Shown: positions 26,201 through 35,065 of the stretch, piece after piece
Position numbering within the stretch: the stretch's first letter is position 1
How the letters are laid out: the number at the start of each line of letters is the position of its first letter
Origin: Sipunculus nudus
Taxonomy: Eukaryota; Annelida; Sipuncula; Golfingiida; Sipunculidae
Direction: 5' to 3'
Assembly (NCBI GenBank): GCA_026874595.1
Contig: CM049317.1
Location: 40,946,401-41,010,400, forward strand
Length of the DNA: 64,000 nt
The notes under the pieces: model-generated
Databases searched by the model: none
What the model saw: only the letters and a program-made list of their open reading frames with translations
Told to the model about the DNA's origin: nothing
Translations under genes and position numbers: made by a program

Positions 26201-28466
26201 ACACGATCTTGTATTACGCTAAAAACCGAGCTGATTTCGGCGAAAACGACGTTTGTAACAGGGTCTAAATGGCCTAATGAAGCTTCTAAAACGCTTCTTT
26301 CGCAATTTAAATCGGCCATTTTTGCACAAAACACGATCTTGTATTACGCGAAGACCGAGCTGATTTCGGCGAAAACGACGTTTGTAACAGGGTCTAAATG
26401 GCCTAATGAAGCTTCTAAAACGCTTCTTTCGCAATTTAAATCGGCCATTTTTGCACAAAACACGATCTTGTGTTACGCGAAAACCGAGCTGATTTCGGCG
26501 AAAACGACGTTTGTAACAGGGTCTAAATGGCCTAATGAAGCTTCTAAAACGCTTCTTTCGCAATTAAAATCAGCCATTTTTGCACAAAACACGATCTTCT
26601 ATTACGCGAAAACCGAGCTGATTTCGGCGAAAACGACGTTTGTAACAGGGTCTAAATGGCCTAATGAAGCTTCTAAAACGCTTCTTTCGCAATTTAAATC
26701 GGCCATTTTTGCACAAAACACGATCTTGTATTACGCGAAAACCGAGCTGATTTCGGCGAAAACGACGTTTGTAACAGGGTCTAAATGGCCTAATGAAGCT
26801 TCTAAAACGCTTCTTTCGCAATTTAAATCGGCCATTTTTGCACAAAACACGATCTTGTGTTACGCGAAAACCGAGCTGATTTCGGCGAAAACGACGTTTG
26901 TAACAGGGTCTAAATGGCCTAATGAAGCTTCTAAAATGCGTCTTTCGCAATTTAAATCGGCCATTTTCGCAGAAAACACGATCTTGTATTACGCGAAAAC
27001 CGAGCTGATTTCGGCGAAAACGACGTTTGTAACAGGGTCTAAATGGCCTAATGAAGCTTCTAATACGCTTCTTTCGCAATTTAAATCGGCCATTTTTGCA
27101 CAAAACACGATCTTGTATTACGCGAAAACCGAGCTGATTTCGGCGAAAACGACGTTTGTAACAGGGTCTAAATGGCCTAATGAAGCTTCTAAAACGCTTC
27201 TTTCGCAATTTAAATCGGCCATTTTTGCACAAAACACGATCTTGTATTACGCTAAAAACCGAGCTGATTTCGGCGGAAACGACGTTTGTAACAGGGTCTA
27301 AATGGCCTAATGAAGCTTCTAAAACGCTTCTTTCGCAATTTAAATCAGCCATTTTTGCAGAAAACACGATCTTGTATTACGCGAAAACCGAGCTGATTTC
27401 GGCGAAAACGACGTTTGTAACAGGGTCTAAATGGCCTAATGAAGCTTCTAAAACGCTTCTTTCGCAATTTAAATCGGCCATTTTTGCACAAAACACGATC
27501 TTGTGTTACGCGAAAACCGAGCTGATTTCGGCGAAAACGACGTTTGTAACAGGGGCTAAATGGCCTAATGAAGCTTCTAAAACGCTTCTTTCGCAATTTA
27601 AATCGGCCATTTTTGCACAAAACACGATCTTGTATTACGCGAAAACCGAGCTGATTTCGGCGAAAACGACGTTTGTAACAGGGTCTAAATGGCCTCTAAA
27701 ACGCTTCTTTCGCAATTTAAGTCGGCCATTTTTGCACAAAACACGATCTTGTATTACGCGAAAACCGAGCTGACTTCGGCGAAAACGACGTTTGTAACAG
27801 GGTCTAAATGGCCTAATGAAGCTTCTAAAACGCTTCTTTCGCAATTTAAATCGGCCATTTTTGCAGAAAACACGATCTTTTAATACGCGAAAACCGAGCT
27901 GATTTCGGCGAAAACGACGTTTGTAACAGGGTCTAAATGGCCTAATGAAGCTTCTAAAACGCTTCTTTCGCAATTTAAATCGGCCATTTTTGCAGAAAAC
28001 ACGATCTTGTGTTACGCGAAAACCGAGCTGATTTCGGCGAAAACGACGTTTGTAACAGGGTCTAAATGGCCTAATGAAGCTTCTTAAACGCTTCTTTTGC
28101 AATTTAAATCGGCCATTTTTGCACAAAACACGATCTTGTGTTACGCGAAAACCGAGCTGATTTTTGCGAAAACGACGTTTGTGACAGGGTCTAAATGGCC
28201 TAATGAAGCTTCTAAAACGATTCTTTCGCAATTTAAATCGGCCATTTTTGCACCAAACACGATCTTGTATTACGCGAAAACCGAGCTGATTTCGGCGAAA
28301 ACGACGTTTGTAACAGGGTCTAAATGGCCTAATGAAGCTTCTAAAACGCTTCTTTCGCAATTTAAATCGGCCATTTTTGCACAAAACACGATCTTGTATT
28401 ACGCAAAAACCGAGCTGATTTCGGCGAAAACGACGTTTGTAACAGGGTCTAAATGGCCTAATGAAG
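17218..28466. repeat. 129-bp satellite array, block B (homogeneous)
   Basis: About 87 units of one dominant monomer type with the variant text GGGTCTAAATGGCCTAATG. It is much more uniform than block A. The unit is 43 codons long and free of stops in one frame on each strand. Long open frames therefore arise on both strands, the longest at 22931-24598 (+, 555 codons). They are broken only by 1-bp indels such as gctaaaaaccg. These frames have no unique start or non-repetitive part and I do not call them genes. A 9-bp-deleted monomer (aatgaagct missing) recurs near 17265, 19836, 22931, 25114 and 27689, marking a larger repeat of about 17-24 units. Confidence 0.96.
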
Positions 28467-28562
28467 GCGTTAGCTGAACAACATATGGTCATCGTTTACT
28501 ACGAAATGGACGGGGAAGTGACTATTGAGCAATCACGAGAAGTATTGAAATCGTATACCTAA
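28467..28562 (+). pseudogene. 3' tail of a major-capsid-like gene, truncated by the satellite
   Basis: An open frame of 31 codons starts at the exact base where satellite sequence stops and ends with TAA at 28560-28562. Its residues YYEMDGEVTIEQSREVLKS closely match the C-terminus of the next gene downstream (YYEMDGEITIDKSRQVLKS, ending at 30239). It is therefore the end of a paralogous capsid gene whose upstream part is missing. The satellite, or a rearrangement bringing it here, cut the gene. The next gene's TATA box lies four bases after the stop. Confidence 0.8.
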
Positions 28563-28566
28563 AAAG

Positions 28567-28574
28567 TATAAAAG
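28567..28574 (+). promoter_or_regulatory. TATA box of the major-capsid-like gene
   Basis: TATAAAAG lies 42 bases before the ATG at 28609 and just after the stop codon of the preceding capsid-gene tail. It has the same layout as the other genes in this locus. Confidence 0.65.
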
Positions 28575-28608
28575 GCATTTTTCATTTCACAAATGAATTA
28601 GTTCCATC

Positions 28609-30239
28609 ATGGACGGGGTTGGCGATCTCGTTCAAAACACGGCATTATTTACTGGAGGCACGAAACAAGATTTTATCTCACAAGGACGAACGGTTAAAGT
28701 CGATTTTTTAACCCCTTTGTACAAAAATGGAGGTCCCGTTGAATTTGTTAACAAGGGGATAGTAATGAATACATCGATTGGGTCAATTCTTTTATGATCG
28801 TTAAATTAAAAATAACCACGCAGGCGGGTCACCCATGTCAAAAATGGCTGGCAGATTTTGTTTTTCCCATGAACAATATTGTTCACAGTTTATGGAAACA
28901 AGTCAGAATGGAAATGGAAGGAACGGAATTGAATACGTTGGATAACATGTATGCCTATCGAGACTATTTAGAAAATTTACTTTCATTTGATCAATTATTT
29001 AAAGAAACTAGTTTATCGGCCATGACATGCAGGGTGGTTTAAAGATGCGCCGGGAAAATTCAATGCGTTTCCAGATACTTCTAACTTTAAGACTAAAAAC
29101 ACGCATTGGGAAGAAACGATGAAGGGTGAAAAAAATAATGATAACAGTGCAAACAAAGATTTGTATGCATGGTCACGTGATGCAGCTAACAAAAACACCG
29201 AGTGTAGTGAAAAAAATAACAAAAATAAAATTGTGTGTAGTGATTGGCGTTCATATGTAAAAGTATTCTTTGATAAATATTCCAGTTTAATTAAAGTTCG
29301 GTTTACTCCTACAGCGTTGGGACCTGTGGGTTTAGAAATAAAAGACGATAAAGATAAATATTCTATTTTAACCGCTTCGGTGGATAAAAATTACGGGATG
29401 TTAAACCGGGTTTTTTTTTGTGAAAATACTGAAATTTTAACAAAAAATTACTCTAAAAGCCCCTATTCATGCAGATTTAACCACTCAAAGTAAATTTATT
29501 ATTAATGGTGTTAATATTAAAGTGACTTTTGATTTTCAATCTAATCCACAATTTTATATTATGCGGGATTCTACAAACACTGATGTCGCACAAAAAGGAG
29601 AATTAAAAATAACTAACATGTATTTGGCTATACGTAAAGTTAAACCTTCTTTCCGGTTTCAACAAGCTGCATGTGGAAGCTAATTTAAATAAGGGATTAC
29701 CGATTCGGTACCCATTAAAACATTCCTTTATGCTTACTTATGATTTACCGACAAATGGCACCGAAGCGAATCTTGTAAATATGTTACAAGGTCAAATGCC
29801 CCGACGAATGATTTTCTGGTTTGTTAAAAGTTCTGTGGTTCGCGGAAATGAAAAAGAAAACCCTTATTTCTTCGATAATTTACATGTGTACATGAATAAT
29901 TTTTCTGTACCTATTTTCCCATATGAACCTAAATGGGGTAGGGATTGGAAACGGGAATATATTAATACATTAAATACGGTCGGAGTAGTGAGAGGGGCTT
30001 TGGGTGTGGATATTTCGTACCAAGATTACAGGAAGGGTACACCTTTTTTGCAGTGGATTTTTCACCGACATTAGCGTCGGATGAAAAGTTTATTCAGGAT
30101 CCGACTGTAGGGGTATTCAGAATGGAACTGGCATTTAAAAACCACACTCACAAACCAACACACACTCATTGCATACTATGAAATGGATGGTGAAATCACA
30201 ATAGACAAATCACGTCAAGTTTTAAAATCCTTTATTTAA
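28609..30239 (+). pseudogene. Polinton/adintovirus-type major capsid-like protein (F54H12.2-like), broken
   Basis: I recognise the family widely annotated in invertebrate genomes as F54H12.2-like, which I take to be a capsid protein of Polinton-type viruses. The N-terminal part carries FVNKGI and the block FPMNNIVHSLWKQVRMEMEG followed by MYAYRDYLENLLSF. The C-terminal part carries LQGQMPRRMIFWFV, NPYFFDN and EYINTL. Expected role: jelly-roll capsomer of an icosahedral virion. The frame changes several times: segments start near 28609, 28794, 29119 and 29673, and there is a further shift around 30045-30165 before the C-terminal frame resumes. It cannot be translated as one protein. The ATG is supported by the TATA box at 28567. 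The second tail at 28467 shows that capsid genes were tandemly duplicated. Capsid assignment is by recalled motifs, not by alignment. Confidence 0.78.
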
Positions 30240-30429
30240 AAAAGTCACATATTACTAAATGCAATTATATTTTTATTATTTTTTACTACACTCAGTGATT
30301 TTATCTTTGAATGTATTTTTATCATTATTTAACTTTACTTCATTTCTTCTTAATGCGTATTTACATTTTACAGTTCAGTAGTCTTTGTTACTCATTGAAA
30401 TCGCCCACTTGGTAAACGTTCAATTGTCC
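30240..30429. other. Intergenic space between convergent viral genes
   Basis: AT-rich stretch between the plus-strand capsid gene ending at 30239 and a minus-strand frame ending at 30430. No clear polyadenylation signal or hairpin was found. Confidence 0.5.
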
Positions 30430-30988
30430 TTAAACAACATTTTCATTGAGTTCATCATCGAACACACCTTCATCTTCAGACGACGAGGAAACAAAATGAT
30501 CTTCATCCACTAAATTACTGCCGAAGCCCATGGACCGCGTCACACTAATATCATCTGAATCTGTTTTCTGAATTTTTATCAACATTCGACTTCCACTGTC
30601 GGGTGCACATTCTGTTTTCATCTCACAGGCAAATACTAAACAACACGATACTATATGTAATTTCTCGTGCTTATTTTCCATGGGCTGGGGATTTACAATG
30701 ATCATCCCATCACTGTTCCTGATCTTGGCAAAAAAATTGATTTGGTCCGGTTTCGTTTCAATGAACCCTGGAGGTTTCGGATAAACACACGAAATCGGAA
30801 GCGCCGAATCGTACGCAAAGATTTTGCGCCTGTCCCCTAGTTGACACCAGACCATCGATGCTTCTCTTTCCAGCCAAGCTTATAACAAAAATCACGTCGC
30901 CGTATTCCCCTATGTATTCTCCAAACACTTGTTTTAAATTTTCAAATCCTTGAGGGAGTTTTTTCAAACACCAATTTTGTAAAGACAC
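30430..30988 (-). pseudogene. Unknown viral-locus gene with acidic C-terminus, frameshifted
   Basis: Two overlapping minus-strand frames (30988-30758, then 30855-30430) appear to be one gene with a frame change near 30800-30860. The first begins around a GTG at 30988, so the real start may lie further upstream. The second has 141 codons and ends in a Ser/Asp/Glu-rich tail (SSSSEDEGVFDDEL), which resembles the acidic tails of many nuclear or DNA-associated viral proteins. I do not recognise the family. It is convergent to the capsid gene and lies on the same strand as the RING-like gene upstream. No TATA box was seen. A host-derived or chance frame is possible, but the clear compositional bias argues for past coding. 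Confidence 0.45.
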
Positions 30989-31479
30989 TCGATCCGATTC
31001 TACACACTGTGGATTTTACCCGACTCTGAAAAATAGTCATGGATCAATTTCTAACATTCCGAAGACAATAAATCTAACGGGCGTATCATTTCTTCCCGGC
31101 CCCTGATTTTGAATTTGTTAAACACGTACTTGGTTAGCCCATAAGAATGAACTCCTCAATTGCTTTTTTTTCAGTGACTGACGCATTGTGGAGTCCATAG
31201 ATTGCACCTGCAGTTAACTGTGATTATAACACTCCCTACACAACTGTGAGATTTAACATATATCCATTGATTAATGTTCAGTACATCTATGTGTATTGTA
31301 TATTTGACCACTAGAAAACATTACTGTTCTCTTCTCAGCCCTATTTTGCACCAAGGAAGTTAAAATATGAACATAATAGTATATATATACACAGGCCTAA
31401 AGCCTTATACAGGACTGCCACCAAATGCAAGATGTCTACCGGTGCTGTTAATGCTTCAATTCTCTCTAGACAAATGCTA
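30989..31479. other. No recognisable gene
   Basis: AT-rich sequence with a short tatatatata run near 31381. No convincing coding frame, RNA gene or repeat was found. Confidence 0.5.
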
Positions 31480-31492
31480 TCAGTTGTTGATG

Positions 31493-32176
31493 TTACAGGT
31501 GCTTCATGCTTTCCAGAATGGTAATTTTTTTATTACAGGCCTTTCGACATACAACACTATGTGAACATTGGTTTGCTAAAACCATAGGAAAATTTTTATT
31601 TAATTTTCTTTCTAAGAGTAACAGATCGTATCGTGCTATAACCCCAGTTAGCCCTTTGGTGGGCCGGCGACGCAACAGAAACCTGAAACCTGTTGCGTCG
31701 ACGTCGGCGGCTAGTACTTGGTACACACGCGTGAATAAAAACAAGGTACATGCTCGTTTTCTTTCAAGTTCTTTAACACGAAATACAGTTGGTGTCCAAG
31801 GTAGCACATTTGTCCGTTCCAGTCAACCAGCGGGTATGTGGGGGCCGGTAGAGTCTTGGGAGGGGAAGGGATCGTTTGCGTTAACATCACCCTGTTGTAA
31901 CAGATGTACAAAAAACAATCAACAGATTCCGGAGACTGCGCATCAAATACTCCTGAATTATGTTGCCATGATGTGAATACAAAAGGAAAAGGGAGATAGT
32001 TTGTCAAATACCTTAACCCATACCCCATAAAAAAACTGCGAGACTTCGGATGGGAGGTCGTCCAAAGATAAAAAGTCGACATCGTTGTCATCGGGTGTCC
32101 GTTCCCTTCTGTCTGAAAAATTCAATTTCACACACACGGTGCTGTCACATAACGCGAACGGAGACGACCGCATCAT
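31493..32176 (-). pseudogene. Degenerate minus-strand coding region, unknown function
   Basis: Three staggered minus-strand frames (32176-31958, 32091-31711, 31807-31493) overlap end to end, as expected for one gene with frameshifts. Ordinary protein-like stretches include LSLDDLPSEVSQFFYG, PLVDWNGQMCYLG and TGVIARYDLLLLERKL. A plus-strand frame of 156 codons covers 31506-31976, but its composition (Ser/Arg/Thr-rich) looks like a shadow. No domain is recognised. The position between the RING-like gene and the acidic-tail gene suggests one minus-strand transcription block of the viral locus. Confidence 0.35.
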
Positions 32177-32230
32177 CGTTTGAAATTGCCGGATGGGTCA
32201 CGTGTCTCGAATGCGCTAACAACAGGCTTA

Positions 32231-32960
32231 CTACCAAAGAAATGTCATTGTACACGATGGGCACATTTTCCATATCCCACGGTTACGATAAATAACTTTG
32301 TACCTGTCAATATTATCATCAAGAAAAACCCGGCACATGATGTCGACAGGGTTCGAACATGATTGCTTTTCATCGAAAAAACATTTCATCCAATCCAAAA
32401 CCGGTGGAGGATCTCTCTCTATCCCTCGTGCACACACTACACTATAAAAAGGCTCGTCACTGCCTAAACTTGCGTAAAACCCATCAACAATTTCTTGCCG
32501 TTTTTTGTAATGTCTCTTCCGTTAAATCTTCCGGGTGTAAATATGGCCGAAACTCTTCACGGAGTGGTGGAACGTTGCAACAGCGGGTCGTACAAAATTC
32601 TCTCACAATAACTCCTAAGACTGCAGTATATTTTCCACAGGCCGGGCAAAATGTCAAATAAATTCTATCTTCGGATTCCAAAGTAATCAGTCTGTACTTG
32701 ATACAAAAATTGCATACACAAGTGTGGCATCCAGTTAGGACATTGGCTGCTCGTTTTTTACAAATCAAACAAGCACAGCTGTGTTTGTCTGTTGCCAAAA
32801 CCGTAGCGGGTTGGATTTTTTGCCGGTTGAAGTAGATGCTGGACAAGACTTGGAAAGGTTCTTCTATAGGCCCGTACCGGTGCCCGATAAACGGTGAATC
32901 CGTCCAGACAGATTTTAAACACCCGTTCCATACTTCTGATTTGTGTGTGTTATGCCACAT
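32231..32960 (-). pseudogene. RING-like zinc-binding protein, frameshifted
   Basis: The main frame (32960-32484, 158 codons) starts at an ATG 31 bases below a TATA box. Its centre holds a Cys-rich module: C64-x2-C67, then C78, H79, C81, C83 and C86 in CHTCVCNFC, then C105-x2-C108 (CPAC). The spacing resembles a RING finger, typical of viral E3 ubiquitin ligases or regulators, and a second Cys pair follows at CTTRCC. After the stop at 32484 the coding signal continues in another frame, 32437-32231, ending with another CPSC pair. This indicates a frameshift near 32490. The gene is divergent from the PC4-like gene, sharing a 190-bp intergenic region. Family identity beyond RING-like is not claimed. 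Confidence 0.6.
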
Positions 32961-32990
32961 GATTAATCATTGATGAGTAAAACCAGAAAA

Positions 32991-32997
32991 ATTTATA
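32991..32997 (-). promoter_or_regulatory. TATA box of the RING-like gene
   Basis: On the minus strand the sequence reads GGGTATAAAT, about 31 bases upstream of the ATG at 32960. It forms one half of a divergent promoter region with the plus-strand TATA box at 33097. Confidence 0.55.
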
Positions 32998-33022
32998 CCC
33001 TTTATTTTTTATCAAATATTTC

Positions 33023-33088
33023 CGGTTTCTTTTTTTCATGTGTAAAGTTTTTCCGGTGTCTTCGAATTTTTATCATTCACTTCCGGGC
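33023..33088. promoter_or_regulatory. Cluster of TTCCGG (ETS-like) motifs in the divergent promoter
   Basis: TTCCGG occurs three times in 66 bases: tttccggtttc, tttttccggtg and cacttccgggc. The core GGAA on the opposite strand is the ETS-factor recognition core (CCGGAAGT type). Similar motifs precede the gene at 36494. A regulatory role is inferred. Confidence 0.35.
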
Positions 33089-33096
33089 CTCGCCAG

Positions 33097-33104
33097 TATT
33101 TATA
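33097..33104 (+). promoter_or_regulatory. TATA-like box of the PC4-like gene
   Basis: TATTTATA lies 52 bases before the ATG at 33149. It supports that ATG over an in-frame upstream ATG at 33038, which lies before the TATA-like box. Confidence 0.5.
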
Positions 33105-33148
33105 CAGGGGTATCATGTGACAAGAGTCAGTCTACTACAGATACCGTC

Positions 33149-33643
33149 ATGAACAACCCACGGCCCGCTAAGAAGTTAAAGCTGACACCGCCCCCAGCGG
33201 CACCAGCAACAGAAAGTATGGTGGTTCACGATGAATGCCGGGCTTCCCGAAAAGTGTTTCTGGGCGGTATTGAAAACAACTGGTGGTTTGCGACACCTCA
33301 AGGGTACAATGTGAAAATCGGGTGCTGGAGTAAAGGCATGCCTTTGGCTAAAAAGGGCGTGACTTTAACACCAGAAGAATTCCGTAAATTGGCTACCAAT
33401 ATTGATAAAGTCAATAACACTGTCATTGAAGTTCTCCACGATAGCCATAAAGATTACCGCTTCACCTTATCACCGGGCAACCCCAATTTTCCCGATACAC
33501 GGATCGTCGCTGTCAGCTGCGGAAGTGCCTGGCCGAACATCGTCAACATCCGAGAATGGTACTACAACGTCAAAGAAGGCAAACGGTTCCCCAGTAAAAC
33601 TGGAGCAGCATTGTTTATCGATGTATGTGGACTGAAGTTGTGA
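33149..33643 (+). CDS. PC4/Sub1-like transcription coactivator, two PC4 modules
   Basis: 164 residues. The N-terminus has a Pro/Ala/Lys region with a possible nuclear signal (PAKKLKL). A first PC4-like module covers about residues 52-95, with AKKGVTLTPEEFRKL matching the strand-turn-helix of PC4. A second module begins near residue 131 (VNIREWYYN, then RFPSKTGAAL). PC4/p15 binds single-stranded DNA and RNA polymerase II promoters, so a viral copy would plausibly act in late transcription or replication. The second module is cut short by the stop at 33641. Its expected helix is found in the overlapping frame 33625-33771, so a frameshift around 33622-33630 is likely. This is the best-preserved gene of the locus. 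The upstream in-frame ATG at 33038 is less likely because it precedes the TATA-like box. Confidence 0.7.
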   Translation: MNNPRPAKKLKLTPPPAAPATESMVVHDECRASRKVFLGGIENNWWFATPQGYNVKIGCWSKGMPLAKKGVTLTPEEFRKLATNIDKVNNTVIEVLHDSHKDYRFTLSPGNPNFPDTRIVAVSCGSAWPNIVNIREWYYNVKEGKRFPSKTGAALFIDVCGLKL

Positions 33644-33771
33644 AACATATTGATGATATTGTGAATCTGATTGCCTGTCAAGAGAACCATGGTAATATTG
33701 AAGCCGCTGTTGCTTGCGGGAACCATCCTGAGTATATGTTTTCAGAGACTTTATCTGATGACGATAATTGA
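33625..33771 (+). CDS. 48-codon frame completing the second PC4-like module (or small overlapping gene)
   Basis: An ATG at 33625 opens a frame of 48 codons that overlaps the PC4-like gene by 19 bases. Its start (WTEVVKHIDDIVNLI) has the W-x3-hydrophobic pattern expected of the PC4 C-terminal helix that the upstream frame lacks. It ends in the acidic residues SDDDN. I favour a frameshift mutation, perhaps in the local tgtatgtg duplication, over an independent gene. Two AATAAA signals follow at 33810 and 33817. Confidence 0.5.
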   Translation: MWTEVVKHIDDIVNLIACQENHGNIEAAVACGNHPEYMFSETLSDDDN

Positions 33772-33809
33772 CTTTGTGCTTGATCATCATTTGCATGTGT
33801 GTTTATGAA

Positions 33810-33822
33810 AATAAAAAATAAA
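33810..33822 (+). terminator. Polyadenylation signals after the PC4-like gene
   Basis: Two overlapping AATAAA hexamers lie about 40-50 bases after the last stop codon, followed by a TG-rich stretch (atgtttgctttg). They sit just before the TATA box of the next gene. Confidence 0.5.
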
Positions 33823-33853
33823 AATGTTTGCTTTGATATCCTGTCTTGTTTTC

Positions 33854-33861
33854 TATATAAA
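33854..33861 (+). promoter_or_regulatory. TATA box of minor-capsid-like copy A
   Basis: TATATAAA, 36 bases before the ATG at 33890. Confidence 0.6.
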
Positions 33862-33889
33862 CGAACGGTGTGTGAGATGTGAGTGGAAA

Positions 33890-35029
33890 ATGGGGTCCGA
33901 CCCGTCTTTAATCCAAACCCAACCTTTTTACCTGAACTTAAAAGCCCAAGGTCCTGTGTATGATTCCATTACTAAAGGCAATGTAATTTAATTTAAAATC
34001 GAACCTGAATTGATGTTCCATCCCCGGGCGAGTGATTGGGAAGTGGCTCTAACCCGGTTAAGTCATCCGAGTGTCTGGTACAATATCCATGAAAATGAAT
34101 GTTGGGTTAAATTGACTCATAAAACCAAAACGGATGAATACTCTATTTAAGAATATGTCCCCGCAGGCTATTATCCCCGCTTATTCATGTACGGAAAAGA
34201 AATCGATAAAGATAATGAATTCAGTACAGCTAGAGGGGTCGGATAATGGCAAGCTTAAGAAGATTGTTTTACGAAATTAAATGCCCAGAAAGATAAATTA
34301 AATTTAGCCGGTTCTGAACAAGAAAAAAAGTGATAGCGGTACCAAATATATTAATCCTTAACTGGTTCGGTTATTTGATTCCGTATATCCAGGATGGGGT
34401 TCAGAGATACCGTTTTAAAGAAACGGGCGGCTAAAAAATGTGATGAAGTTTTATTTGTTATGTCTAAAACAGAGGATATTAATGATTGGATAATAAAGAA
34501 GGGAGGTGAATTAGGAACTTATAAAGAAAATAAAAATAGTGACGTTTATGTAACAGATGATAAAACTGTGAAATATAATTATCAAACCCATTACCCTTGT
34601 GTAAACCAACTGGATATACGCCCCAATGAAATGGAATATATTATTGAAATCCACACATATTTTAATGATCCCGATACGTTTCATAATGCCCACAATCATG
34701 AAGGTGCAACCCGTGTTTTAGCCACATTTCACGCTAGAGCTGAAGCCAATGCTAACCGCCCTGAAGACCAATGATTTATTGAAAGTACTTTTAAATCGGA
34801 GGCTATCGGGTTCAATGTACCTTACAGCACTATTCGCCAATATCTATCATCCACCACTAATTACCATGCCAACTTTCATCAGTATCTTAAATGCCGAGTC
34901 GGGTGGTAATCTGAACTGAAATTTCAATTCAAACATCCAAACGGTTATCCCGTCAATTTTATCCCGGGTGGGGATTTATTCATGCAATTGTATTTTAAAC
35001 CTCGACGTAAACGTAGGAGGGGTATATAA
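33890..35029 (+). pseudogene. Minor-capsid (penton)-like protein, copy A, many in-frame stops
   Basis: The N-terminal part has WEVALTRLSHPSVWYNI and the GYYPRLF motif. I associate both with the minor capsid (penton-like) proteins of Polinton-type viruses, where a sentence-like WEVAL...YPxxWYN pattern precedes a GYY motif. The C-terminal part has RPNEMEYIIEIHTYF and ends in basic residues (PRRKRRRGI). About ten stop codons fall in one otherwise consistent frame (for example at 33992, 34243, 34331, 34772), so decay here is mainly by nonsense changes. The final codons GGT ATA TAA also form the TATA box of copy B. Together with copy B it is a tandem duplication. The penton assignment rests on motif recall and on the neighbouring capsid gene. 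Confidence 0.62.
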
Positions 35030-35030
35030 A
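35023..35030 (+). promoter_or_regulatory. TATA box of copy B overlapping the stop of copy A
   Basis: TATATAAA begins in the last codons of copy A, whose stop TAA (35027-35029) lies inside the box. The ATG of copy B follows 43 bases later, at 35066. Confidence 0.65.
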
Positions 35031-35065
35031 ACCCCTTGTCCGTTCTGTTTGAAAGGGAGTTGAAC

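Noticed and set aside
1-28466. Dozens of open frames of 60-555 codons on both strands
   Set aside because: They repeat the same 43-residue unit because the satellite length is divisible by three. No unique start, domain or non-repeat part exists, so they are not annotated as genes.
1-28466. CRISPR-like array
   Set aside because: There are no unique spacers: the whole 129-bp unit repeats, the unit is far too long, and the context is eukaryotic.
31506-31976. 156-codon plus-strand frame
   Set aside because: It is opposed by three staggered minus-strand frames with more protein-like composition and lacks a TATA box or recognisable domain. Kept only as an alternative.
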